Under the pieces are notes generated by a model that saw only the letters and a program-made list of their open reading frames with translations, did not search any database and was not told the origin of the DNA. The translations under genes and the position numbers were made by a program. Shown here one piece after another: positions 1 through 6,787 of a stretch of 27,397 bases of DNA. This stretch comes from Bacteroidales bacterium (GTDB lineage Bacteria; Bacteroidota; Bacteroidia; Bacteroidales; SM23-62), in the NCBI GenBank assembly GCA_016783865.1, contig JADHVS010000040.1, positions 1-27,397 of the forward strand, read 5' to 3'. Numbering within the stretch: the stretch's first letter is position 1; each line of letters starts with the position of its first letter.

Positions 1-37
1 TAGCTGGATATCGAATCAAAACGTGCCAGAACAAAAT

Positions 38-129
38 GCTAAACGCAATTTGGTCCCGCCCTTACGGACTTTACAGCCTGTGCGAGCAAGCTCGCCAGCC
101 TTCGCCCTCAGTGCGGAACTTCGTTTAGC
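38..129 (+). repeat. Possible attC-like site
   Basis: GCTAAACG at 38-45 is the exact inverse of CGTTTAGC at 122-129, 76 bases apart. The bases just inside also agree in part on the two arms. A hairpin, GCGAG-CAAG-CTCGC, sits at 82-95. The layout of 7-8 base cores at the ends of a roughly 90-base imperfect palindrome is that of an integron attC site, and clearer sites occur downstream. The inner arm pairing is weak, so this is tentative. Confidence 0.3.
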
Positions 130-420
130 GCCGCGTTAGCAACAAGGCGAAGAAAAAACAACGGACTACAAACTTGACAAGGAAAATTGAATTTGACAAC
201 GAAATACGAAATAGAAAAAGTGACTGACTGGAAAGACAAAAGATTTAGTTTTTTTGGCGACCCGCAGAAAACAAATAAGGAATGCCCTCTCACATTTGCA
301 CATTTGGCTGTCTGCATACGCACAAAGCCGACACAAGAAGGCAGCCAAAAGAGCAAATCTTTCGACCCTTAATTTTTTTTGTATGTATTTTAAAATGATT
401 TTTTTACTTTGAAAAGATGA

Positions 421-428
421 TAAATTTG
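421..428 (+). promoter_or_regulatory. Candidate -7 element for the GloVer-repeat gene
   Basis: TAAATTTG matches the Bacteroidota -7 consensus TAnnTTTG, 77 bases before the ATG at 505. No good -33 TTTG lies at the usual spacing, so support is weak. Confidence 0.25.
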
Positions 429-504
429 TGAAACGAAATTTAAAAGCATATAATGTGAAATTACTTTTTTATACATACTAAATTAAAAACTCAAACTAAT
501 AACC

Positions 505-3500
505 ATGAACAAACTTTCAACAGACCTGGCGATCCTCATTTTCACCTTTTCCCTTTCGTCTTTTACCGGCTTTGCCCAAAACCAAACCGAACTCTGGGGA
601 ATGACAAAAGAGGGTGGCACCGGTGGAGGTGTAATTTTTAAAACTGACAGTAACGGTGATAACCAACAACTGATGAATTCGTTTATTGAAGACCTCGGAC
701 GAACCCCATATTCTCATTTATGTCAGGCCTCCAACGGGAAATTATATGGGATGACTCACGATGGAGGAGTGGATCATAGAGGTGTTCTATTCGAATACGA
801 TCCCGCCACCGATACCTACACTAAAAAACTGGATTTTGGAATCACCGATGGAAGATATCCTTATGGCTCGCTTATGCAGGCATCCAATGGGAAATTATAT
901 GGGATGACTAACACTGGAGGAGCGATTAACTATGGCGTTTTGTTCGAATACGATCCCGACACCGACACCTACACCAAAAAACTGGATTTTGAGGTCACCA
1001 ATGGAAGCTATCCTCATGGCTCGCTTATGCAAGCATCCAACGGGAAATTATATGGGATGACTAACACTGGAGGAGTGAATGATATGGGTGTTTTATTCGA
1101 ATACGATACTGCTACCACCACCTGCACCAAAAAACTGGATTTTGCAGGAACTACCAATGGAAGCTATCCTTATGGCTCGCTTATGCAGGCCTCCAACGGG
1201 AAATTATATGGTATGACTAACACTGGAGGAGCGAATGATATGGGTGTTCTATTCGAATACGATACTGCTACCGCCAACTGCACCAAGAAATTGGATTTTG
1301 CAGGGGGCACCAATGGAAGCTATCCTCGTGGCTCGCTAATTCAAGCCTCCAACGGTAAATTATATGGGATGACTTTCAGTGGAGGAGCGAATGATATGGG
1401 TGTTCTATTCGAATACAATACCCTTACCGACACATACACCAAAAAACTGGATTTTGATGGGGCCACCAATGGAAGCTATCCTTATGGCTCGCTTATGCTA
1501 GCCCCCACCGGGAAATTATATGGGATGACTCACGATGGAGGAACGAATAATATGGGTGTTCTATTTGAATACGATCCCGCTACCGACACCTTCACTAAAA
1601 AACTGGATTTTACAGGTACCACAAATGGAAGCTATCCTTATGGCTCGCTTATGCAGGCATCCAACGGGAAATTATATGGGATGACTCACGATGGAGGAGC
1701 GAATGATATGGGTGTTATATTCGAATACGATACTACTACCACCACCTGCACAAAAAAACTGGATTTTACAGCGGGCACTGATGAAAATAATCCTTATGGC
1801 TCACTAATGCAAGCCTCCAACGGGAAATTATACGGGATGACTGCAGAAGGAGGAGGAAGTTATACGGGTGTTCTATTTGAATACGATCCCGCTACCGACA
1901 ACTACACCAAAAAACTGAATTTTTACAGTGCAAGACGTCCTTATGGCTCACTTATGCAGGCTTCCAACGGGAAATTATATGGGATGACTGAAAAAGGAGG
2001 AGCGAATGATATGGGTGTTCTATTTGAATACGATCCCGCTACCGTAACCTACACCAAAAAACTGGATTTTGGAATTGCCAATGGTGGTTATCCTCGTGGC
2101 TCGCTTATGCAGGCATCCAACGGAAAATTGTACGGGATGAATGCATATGCAGGAGCGTTTTTTTATGGTGTTTTGTTCGAATACGATCTTGCCACTACCA
2201 CCTATACCAAAAAACTGGATTTTGCAGGGGCCACCAATGGAGGCTATCCTGAGGGCTCGCTTATGCAAGCATCCAACGGAAAATTATTCGGGATGACTGT
2301 AAAAGGAGGAGCAAATAATATGGGTGTTCTATTTGAATACGATCCTGCCACCGGCACCTACACTAAAAAACTGGATTTTGATGGGGCCACCAATGGAAGC
2401 TATCCTTATGGTTCGCTTATGCAAGCATCTAACGGGAAATTATATGGAATGACTGCAAAAGGAGGAGCGAATGATATGGGTGTTCTATTCGAATACGATA
2501 CTGCTACCACCACCTGCACCAAAAAACTGGATTTTAATGGGGTCACCAATGGAAGCCATCCTTATGGCTCGCTTATACAGGCCTCCAACGGAAAATTATA
2601 TGGGATGACTCGCGATGGAGGAGCGAATGATATGGGTGTTATATTCGAATATGATACTGCTACCACCACCTGCACCAAAAAACTGGATTTTAATGCAGCG
2701 AACGGTCAAAACCCAGAATATACTCACCTTATTGAGATTTGTGTACCACCGAAATTCATAGCCTCTATTCTGGATGCTTCTGTGCGTGAAGGAGAAAATG
2801 CTTTTTTCATCACTGTGGCCACAGGCAACGGAATTACCTATCAATGGCAGGTGGATGCAGGTACAGGATTTTCAAATCTTACTAATGACAGCATATATTC
2901 TGATGTAACTGATGATACGCTGCACATTACCGGTGCTACATCTGGCATGAATGCTTATCAATATCGTTGTATTGTTACCTCTACCTGTCCTGGAATAAGC
3001 ATACAATCAGATACAGCTTTACTTACGGTATATCCTGTTTATGCGTTCATAGAAAACCACAGCATTTGCAATGGAGATACTTATAATTGGCATGGAACAA
3101 ATTATACAACAGCGGGGACTTTCACAGCAAACTATTCGAGCATAAATGGTTGCGATAGTATCTACACTCTGCATTTAACGGTAAATCCTGCTTATGCATT
3201 CACAGAAAACCACAGCATCTGCAATGGAGAAACCTACAACTGGCATGGGGCCTACTATTACTCCTCAGGAAGCTATAATGACAGCTTGCTTACATTTAAT
3301 GGCTGCGACAGCGTGTATGTACTAAACTTATCCGTTATATCCGTTGATACTTCACTTACAGTTTCTGATCCTGCCATTATTGCCAATGCAAGCGGAGCAA
3401 GCTATCAATGGCTCGATTGCGATAATGCATTTGATATTATTCCTGGTGAAACTTCTCAAAGCTATACTGCCACAGCAAATGGAAACTATGCGGTACTGAT

Positions 3501-3804
3501 TACTCAGGGTTTATGTTCCGATACTTCTGCTTGTTTACACATTACCACCGTTGGGATTGCCTCCACACAAACAGAAAAAATATCCATTTACCCTAATCCT
3601 GTGACGAATGAATTAATCATAGAAAAAAAAGGAAATAGAGAAAAAATAGATTTTGAAATTCTGAATACATTAGGCCAGATTGTTTTCAAAGGTAATCTGA
3701 TCGAAAAGACTGTTGTGCAAACAAACAACTATACTCCTGGTGTTTACTTAATAAAACTTCAGAACGGTAAGTCTTTCGAATTTAATAAGATAATAAAAGA
3801 ATAG
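505..3804 (+). CDS. Secreted GloVer-repeat (beta-propeller-like) protein with T9SS type A sorting domain
   Basis: A 1099-residue exported protein of unknown ligand. Residues 1-25 form a signal peptide ending in GFAQ. One degenerate unit at about residue 30 is followed by 13 units of about 52 residues (70-740). Each has the core ASNGKLYGMT..GG, then GVLFEYD.AT.TYTKKLDF and NGSYPYGSL, which fits the Gloeo_Verruco (GloVer) tandem repeat seen in secreted proteins. An Ig-like domain follows (about 747-845), then two cysteine-containing repeats with CNG.TYNWHG and NGCDS (846-946), a further beta domain, and a C-terminal type A sorting domain starting IYPNPVTNELIIE (1027-1099). The sorting domain implies export across the outer membrane by T9SS and surface anchoring or release. 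Fourteen units would suit two seven-bladed propellers, but that is inference. The gene stands alone and no enzyme motif was recognised. Confidence 0.88.
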   Translation: MNKLSTDLAILIFTFSLSSFTGFAQNQTELWGMTKEGGTGGGVIFKTDSNGDNQQLMNSFIEDLGRTPYSHLCQASNGKLYGMTHDGGVDHRGVLFEYDPATDTYTKKLDFGITDGRYPYGSLMQASNGKLYGMTNTGGAINYGVLFEYDPDTDTYTKKLDFEVTNGSYPHGSLMQASNGKLYGMTNTGGVNDMGVLFEYDTATTTCTKKLDFAGTTNGSYPYGSLMQASNGKLYGMTNTGGANDMGVLFEYDTATANCTKKLDFAGGTNGSYPRGSLIQASNGKLYGMTFSGGANDMGVLFEYNTLTDTYTKKLDFDGATNGSYPYGSLMLAPTGKLYGMTHDGGTNNMGVLFEYDPATDTFTKKLDFTGTTNGSYPYGSLMQASNGKLYGMTHDGGANDMGVIFEYDTTTTTCTKKLDFTAGTDENNPYGSLMQASNGKLYGMTAEGGGSYTGVLFEYDPATDNYTKKLNFYSARRPYGSLMQASNGKLYGMTEKGGANDMGVLFEYDPATVTYTKKLDFGIANGGYPRGSLMQASNGKLYGMNAYAGAFFYGVLFEYDLATTTYTKKLDFAGATNGGYPEGSLMQASNGKLFGMTVKGGANNMGVLFEYDPATGTYTKKLDFDGATNGSYPYGSLMQASNGKLYGMTAKGGANDMGVLFEYDTATTTCTKKLDFNGVTNGSHPYGSLIQASNGKLYGMTRDGGANDMGVIFEYDTATTTCTKKLDFNAANGQNPEYTHLIEICVPPKFIASILDASVREGENAFFITVATGNGITYQWQVDAGTGFSNLTNDSIYSDVTDDTLHITGATSGMNAYQYRCIVTSTCPGISIQSDTALLTVYPVYAFIENHSICNGDTYNWHGTNYTTAGTFTANYSSINGCDSIYTLHLTVNPAYAFTENHSICNGETYNWHGAYYYSSGSYNDSLLTFNGCDSVYVLNLSVISVDTSLTVSDPAIIANASGASYQWLDCDNAFDIIPGETSQSYTATANGNYAVLITQGLCSDTSACLHITTVGIASTQTEKISIYPNPVTNELIIEKKGNREKIDFEILNTLGQIVFKGNLIEKTVVQTNNYTPGVYLIKLQNGKSFEFNKIIKE
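712..2718 (+). repeat. Thirteen tandem coding repeats of about 156 bp
   Basis: The GloVer units are nearly identical at DNA level as well. Strings such as GGGAAATTATATGGGATGAC recur about every 150-159 bases, with small in-frame length changes. Such arrays can gain or lose units by recombination or slippage, and short-read assembly may miscount them. Confidence 0.9.
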
Positions 3805-4010
3805 CCAACACACACAGGCTGGAACACTGCAGGGTCGCTCAAAGCCACCGCAAAAGCCAAAACCCGCCAATGAGACAGCCTGTTTTGCTTTCTTTTTGCT
3901 GACACACGAGCCAGCCTGAAAAATAATTGTAAATTTGAAGGATTATTTCGTTTATTGAAAAGTTTGTAACCCTTGGACTGACTGACAAATCGCTCAGTTG
4001 CTATCAGCGT

Positions 4011-4131
4011 GTAGCTTCAATTGCCGAGTTAGTGCTCGTTTTAGCGTTTCAGCATTTAATAAACTTATGTGTAACTTGACAGAAAAGTGCCCTGAAATCG
4101 GCAACTGAAAGCTACTCCCGAACCGTTATGC
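4011..4131 (+). repeat. Decayed attC-like site before the DUF433 cassette
   Basis: GTAGCTTCAATTGCCGA (4011-4027) pairs with TCGGCAACTGAAAGCTAC (4098-4115) with one bulge and one mismatch. The right arm continues into CCCGAACCGTTATGCC. It shares CCGAACCGTTATG with the right end of the site at 4752-4958. A matching left core could not be found with certainty, so the site may be damaged. Confidence 0.45.
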
Positions 4132-4169
4132 CTAATACATTAATCAAATAATCGTACCATATTTTTCCC

Positions 4170-4177
4170 TACCTTTG
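4170..4177 (+). promoter_or_regulatory. -7 promoter element of the DUF433/DUF5615 cassette
   Basis: TACCTTTG fits TAnnTTTG perfectly and ends four bases before the ATG at 4182. This implies a very short or absent leader. The -33 element is not clear. Confidence 0.5.
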
Positions 4178-4181
4178 CATT

Positions 4182-4403
4182 ATGACTGACTACCACAAAA
4201 TCATAACCATCAATCCCGAAAAAAGATTCGGCAAACCGTGCATTCGTAGCACAAGGATCACTGTCTTTGATGTTTTAGGATGGCTTGCTTCAGGAATGAC
4301 AAATAAGAAGATTATAAAGGATTTCCCAGAACTAACCAACGAGGATATTTCTGCATGCCTTTCTTATGCAGCCGAGAGAGAGCGTAAAATCAGAGTTGCT
4401 TGA
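4182..4403 (+). CDS. DUF433-family antitoxin
   Basis: A 73-residue protein of the DUF433 family, the usual antitoxin partner of DUF5615 (PIN-like) toxins. It carries the family opening ITINPEKRFGKPCIRSTRITVFDVLGWLASGM and then a helix-turn-helix-like second half (NKKIIKDFPELTNEDI.ACLSYA). It would bind and neutralise the toxin, and probably the operon promoter. Its stop overlaps the toxin start by one base (TGATG at 4401-4405), as expected for translational coupling. It is the first gene of a cassette between two attC-like sites. The partner is frameshifted, so this antitoxin may be left over. Confidence 0.85.
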   Translation: MTDYHKIITINPEKRFGKPCIRSTRITVFDVLGWLASGMTNKKIIKDFPELTNEDISACLSYAAERERKIRVA

Positions 4404-4743
4404 TGAAACTTCTCCTAGATCAAAATATATCCTTTAGAGTTGTAGATTTAATTGCTGGTAAATTCCCGAATTCAAAACAGGTGAAGGATGTCGGGCTTGA
4501 AGATTCCAGGGATTCTGACATTTGGGACTATGCAAAAAGTAATTTATTTACAATTGTTATTTTGATTCTGATTTCTTTGACCTTAGCGTTATCAAAGGTA
4601 CTCCACCAAAAATTATTTGGTTAAGAATTGGCAAAACCTCTACTCAAAACATTGCTAATGTTTTAATTGACAATTTTGGTTTAATAGCTGATTTCATTCA
4701 AAGTCCAGATTATAAAGACCTTGCATGTCTTGAAATAGATTAA
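4403..4743 (+). pseudogene. DUF5615-family PIN-like toxin, frameshifted
   Basis: Starting at ATG 4403 the protein reads MKLLLDQNISFRVVDLI, with the first acidic residue of the PIN-like fold, and runs correctly to FTIVI (about 4560). It then leaves frame. One more T in the run 4560-4563 would restore IFDSDFFDLSVIKGTPPKII and a long conserved tail ending in ACLEID at the TAA 4741-4743. The intact product would be 113 residues. As it stands, translation goes off frame and stops at 4624 after an unrelated hydrophobic tail. The lesion removes the FDSDF acidic motif needed for nuclease activity, so the toxin should be dead unless the missing base is a sequencing or assembly error in the homopolymer. 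Confidence 0.8.
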
Positions 4744-4751
4744 TGAACGCG

Positions 4752-4958
4752 GCATAACTTGGCGGATATAAATAATTTGGCTTGTCACGCCTTTTGCAAT
4801 TCAATAGCCCAGTTGACTGTAACCTCAGAAAACAGTAACTTTAAGAAAGAAATCAACAACGATCCACCGGTAAGAACAAAAGCCGCGCCAGGTGCTAGCG
4901 CCTAACCGGCGCTTTGATCGCACCTGAACCAAACTGCGCATTTACCGAACCGTTATGG
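4752..4958 (+). repeat. attC-like site 1, after the DUF433/DUF5615 cassette
   Basis: The left core GCATAAC (4752-4758) is matched by GTTATGG (4952-4958) in inverse orientation. Inside each, a four- or five-base spacer is followed by a second short arm, CGGATA on the left and TTTACCG on the right, which pair with an unpaired extra base as in integron attC sites. At 207 bases it is longer than most attC sites. The stretch 4761-4865 is about 75% identical to 5597-5703 in site 2. An inner hairpin region lies around 4880-4915. Confidence 0.6.
4813..4843 (+). promoter_or_regulatory. Promoter-like pair inside attC-like site 1
   Basis: TTG (4813-4815), 20 bases, then TAACTTTA (4836-4843). The -33/-7 layout and spacing suit Bacteroidota sigma-70-type promoters. 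The same pair with the same 20-base spacing occurs in site 2 and before the TPR gene. Confidence 0.4.
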
Positions 4959-4995
4959 CCAATTGGGCTTATTTCATTTCAATACACATAAATCA

Positions 4996-5003
4996 TATCT
5001 TTG
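4996..5003 (+). promoter_or_regulatory. -7 promoter element of the Doc cassette
   Basis: TATCTTTG matches TAnnTTTG, 15 bases before the ATG at 5019. It also argues against a longer protein starting at TTG 5001, which would overlap the element. Confidence 0.5.
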
Positions 5004-5018
5004 CATAAAACACACATT

Positions 5019-5207
5019 ATGGCCAGCAATGAATTGAAAAAAGAAATTGCAAAGGTTTTAGATACCATTCCTGATGAAATGCTTGAAGACATTCTGAGCT
5101 ATCTGAAGCTAATAATCAAGAATCCAAAAGAAAAGATCCAACTTACCTCAAATATCCGACAGATCATCAATGAAGATCAGGAACTGCTTCAAAAGCTTGC
5201 GCAATGA
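5019..5207 (+). CDS. Small antitoxin of a Doc-type module
   Basis: A 62-residue, charged, mostly helical protein. A first helix (ELKKEIAKVLDTIPDEMLEDILSYLKLI) is followed by a hinge and a C-terminal segment SNIRQIINEDQELLQKLAQ, the part that typically wraps the toxin. ATG 5019 was chosen because it lies downstream of the -7 element. The TGA overlaps the next ATG (ATGA at 5204-5207), so the two genes are coupled. Function is inferred mainly from its size and position before a Doc toxin; the sequence is not one of the classical Phd antitoxins. Confidence 0.75.
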   Translation: MASNELKKEIAKVLDTIPDEMLEDILSYLKLIIKNPKEKIQLTSNIRQIINEDQELLQKLAQ

Positions 5208-5593
5208 TTGATGTAGAAGTAGTTTTAAATATCCATGAATACTTAATCGATAGGTTTGGTGGTCAGCATGGTGTCAGGGACATCGAGCTTCTTGAATCTG
5301 CAATCGCCAGGCCTTTTCAGACTTTTGATCAGAAAGACCTGCATGAGACTACAATTGATAAAGCAGCAGCATTAATTGAGAGTATTGTAACAAACCATCC
5401 TTTTCTCGATGGCAATAAAAGAACCGGATATGTGCTTATGCGTCTCTTTCTAATGGATAATGATTTGGATATTACGGCTACTCAAGATCAGAAATATAAC
5501 TTTGTTTTAGCCATTGCGAAAGGTGAAATGAATTTCGATCAAATTAAGGCCTGGCTATTAAAACATACGAAGAATAAGCCCAACAAGCCATAA
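5204..5593 (+). CDS. doc: Doc-family (Fic fold) toxin
   Basis: A 129-residue Fic/Doc protein. The active-site motif HPFLDGNKRTG lies at residues 65-75, with the histidine, acidic residue and Asn-Lys-Arg loop of Doc proteins. Known Doc toxins phosphorylate EF-Tu and stop translation. The N-terminal part (VLNIHEYLIDRFGGQHGVRDIELLESAIARP) is also typical and the length matches the family (about 120-130). It overlaps the antitoxin by four bases. Its TAA (5591-5593) lies inside the left core of attC-like site 2, as in many integron cassettes. No truncation is seen. Confidence 0.9.
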   Translation: MIDVEVVLNIHEYLIDRFGGQHGVRDIELLESAIARPFQTFDQKDLHETTIDKAAALIESIVTNHPFLDGNKRTGYVLMRLFLMDNDLDITATQDQKYNFVLAIAKGEMNFDQIKAWLLKHTKNKPNKP

Positions 5594-5793
5594 TAAGCGG
5601 GTATAAAATATTTGGTTTGTCACGTCTTTTGCACTCTCCTACTCCAGTTGATTGTATTCCCGGAAAACATTAATTTTATTCAAGAAACCAATAACGATCC
5701 ACATGTATGGCAAAATAAACGCCATGGCCCCGAGTACTCGGGGGGACAGGGAGGGCCAACACCAAGCTTCTCATACCCGCGAACCGGTTAAGC
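5587..5793 (+). repeat. attC-like site 2, after the Doc cassette
   Basis: The left end GCCATAAT followed by GCGGGTAT (5597-5604) mirrors ATACCCGC (5773-5780) followed by GTTAAGCC (5787-5794). The eight-base inner arms pair perfectly, and the outer cores pair in part. It is 207 bases long, like site 1, and shares about 75% identity with it over the left half (for example TTTGTCACGTCTTTTGCA). A perfect hairpin CCCCGAGTACTCGGGG lies at 5728-5743 in the middle. Confidence 0.62.
5648..5678 (+). promoter_or_regulatory. Promoter-like pair inside attC-like site 2
   Basis: TTG (5648-5650), 20 bases, TAATTTTA (5671-5678); same arrangement as at 4813-4843. Confidence 0.4.
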
Positions 5794-5805
5794 CACACTT
5801 TGTTC

Positions 5806-5836
5806 TTGTATATTTCATAATAATTACTTACCTTTG
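5806..5836 (+). promoter_or_regulatory. Promoter of the higBA cassette
   Basis: TTG (5806-5808), 20 bases, TACCTTTG (5829-5836), a good match to TTTG/TAnnTTTG. The original start codon of higB lies at 5861, 24 bases downstream of the -7 element. Confidence 0.55.
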
Positions 5837-5860
5837 ACGTTAGTACCGCATAACGTCACT

Positions 5861-6245
5861 ATGATTGAAGCTCCTCGCCGCAAGCGGCGAGGAATCTTCG
5901 ATCCTTTATTATTATTTTTTTGCGCTCGCTAACCCCGCCGTAAGCAGCGGGGAATGCGCTCGCAGGATTCAATCTTTCGGATCAAAAGAAACAGAAAAAG
6001 TTTGGAAAGGTACAAGATCTGCCAAGCTACCACCTGAAATACAAAATACAGCCAGGAGGAAGCTTAGAATGATAAATAATGCAATAGATATAAATGATTT
6101 AAGAGTTCCTCCGGCCAATAGACTTGAGAAACTTGCAGGCGATCGAAAGGATTATCATAGTATCAGAATAAATGATCAATGGCGCTTTATTTTCAAATGG
6201 ATTGACGGACATTCATACGAAGTTGAAATTATTGATTATCATTAA
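5861..6245 (+). pseudogene. higB: HigB-type RelE-superfamily toxin, interrupted after codon 2
   Basis: HigB toxins are ribosome-dependent mRNA endonucleases. From 5970 the frame gives a complete HigB body: SFGSKETEKVW, LPPEIQNTARRKLRMI, DLRVPPANRLEKLAGDRK, and HSIRINDQWRFIFKW.DG..YEVEIIDYH. Removing 103 bases (5867-5969) would join ATGATT (5861-5866) to CAATCTTTC and give MIQSFGSKETEK, the normal start of the family. The 103 bases are a palindromic REP-like element and shift the frame by one, so translation from ATG 5861 stops at 5930. A TTG at 5865 could still give the toxin with about 35 foreign N-terminal residues. The toxin is therefore probably inactive or poorly made. Confidence 0.8.
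5867..5969. repeat. REP-like palindromic element, copy 1
   Basis: The element holds two palindromes, CCTCGCCGCAAGCGGCGAGG (5873-5892) and CCCCGCCGTAAGCAGCGGGG (5933-5952), and ends CGCTCGCAGGATT. ATT (5864-5866) just before it is repeated at 5967-5969. Copy 2 at 12303-12372 has the same first palindrome type and the same end, CGCAGGATTCAA. Short elements with paired GC-rich hairpins resemble REP or MITE sequences mobilised by IS200/IS605-like (RAYT) transposases. None is encoded in this window. Confidence 0.75.
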
Positions 6246-6256
6246 TATAAATAGTC

Positions 6257-6556
6257 ATGGCAAAGCTTGAAAATATTCACCCGGGAGAAGTTCTCCTTGA
6301 GGAATTTCTTAAGCCCTTAAAGATTTCTGCATACAGGTTATCAAAAGATATTGGCATACCTCAAACACGTGTAAGTGAAATTTTAAAGGGTCGCAGACGT
6401 ATAACTGCCGATACTGCTTTAAGACTTAGTAAGTATTTTGGTACCTCTGCCAAATTTTGGCTTGGTCTTCAAGATGATTTTGATATTGAGGAGGAAATGA
6501 ACTCAAAGGCCAACGAATTCTTGAATATTAAAAAGAGAGAGGAAAACGCGGCTTAA
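6257..6556 (+). CDS. higA: HigA-family antitoxin (XRE-type HTH)
   Basis: A 99-residue HigA/VapI-type antitoxin. The family opening IHPGEVLLEEFLKPLKIS lies at about 7-25. The helix-turn-helix follows (YRLSKDIGIPQTRVSEILKGRRRITADTALRLSKYFGTSAKFWLGLQ, residues 26-73), then a charged tail. It binds HigB and represses the higBA promoter. It starts 11 bases after the higB stop. Its TAA (6554-6556) lies inside the left core GCTTAAC of attC-like site 3. The gene looks intact even though its toxin is interrupted. Confidence 0.92.
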   Translation: MAKLENIHPGEVLLEEFLKPLKISAYRLSKDIGIPQTRVSEILKGRRRITADTALRLSKYFGTSAKFWLGLQDDFDIEEEMNSKANEFLNIKKREENAA

Positions 6557-6646
6557 CAAGAGCGGTATACCCAATTTGTCTTCTCCCCGAGGTCTCTGGA
6601 CAGGCGGCACCAACTCAAAACTACACATACTCGCGAATCGTTGGCA
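6551..6646 (+). repeat. attC-like site 3, after the higBA cassette
   Basis: The most canonical site in the window, 96 bases. Left core GCTTAAC (6551-6557), spacer, GCGGTAT (6562-6568). On the right ATACTCGC (6627-6634), spacer, GTTGGCA (6640-6646). The inner arms pair with one extra unpaired base, as in attC sites. The cassette stop codon TAA lies in the left core. Confidence 0.65.
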
Positions 6647-6717
6647 CAATTTTTATTTCTCTACGATATCAGATAAGAAGAAAAATCAACTGTAGTTTGA
6701 ATATTTTACAGAAAATA

Positions 6718-6729
6718 AGTTGTACAACT
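6718..6729. promoter_or_regulatory. 12-bp perfect palindrome before the nucleoside hydrolase gene
   Basis: AGTTGTACAACT is a perfect palindrome 58 bases before the ATG at 6788, in an AT-rich leader. It could be an operator for a dimeric repressor, but no second copy or adjacent clear promoter supports this. Confidence 0.25.
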
Positions 6730-6787
6730 AATTGTTACCCATTATCCAGATGGAAAATACTTGATTGATTTAGTAAAAATTAAAAAA

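Larger units (their letters stand above)
1..504. other. Non-coding region upstream of the GloVer protein
   Basis: No convincing gene is seen here. The short open frames (for example 61 codons from a TTG at 187) have no recognisable motif and overlap each other on both strands. The first 150 bases are GC-richer and contain inverted repeats, described separately as an attC-like site. Bases 361-504 are very AT-rich and probably hold the promoter of the gene starting at 505. Confidence 0.6.
3805..4181. other. Intergenic region after the GloVer gene
   Basis: No gene is seen. AGGCTGG (3816-3822) has inverse partners at 3876-3881 and 3911-3917, the first followed by a T-rich stretch, so a weak terminator-like fold is possible. 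The second half holds the decayed attC-like repeat and the promoter described separately. Confidence 0.5.

Noticed and set aside
187..372. 61-codon open frame from a TTG before the GloVer gene
   Set aside because: No start signal, no family motif, and overlapping frames of equal length on the other strand; likely chance.
712..2718. CRISPR-like regular repeats
   Set aside because: The repeats are about 156 bp, contiguous, in frame and encode GloVer protein units.
5652..5837. 61-codon open frame between doc and higB
   Set aside because: It lies inside the attC-like site, covers its hairpin, and encodes nothing recognisable.
6761..6787. Upstream TTG start for the nucleoside hydrolase
   Set aside because: It would place nine residues before a clean signal peptide that begins at ATG 6788.
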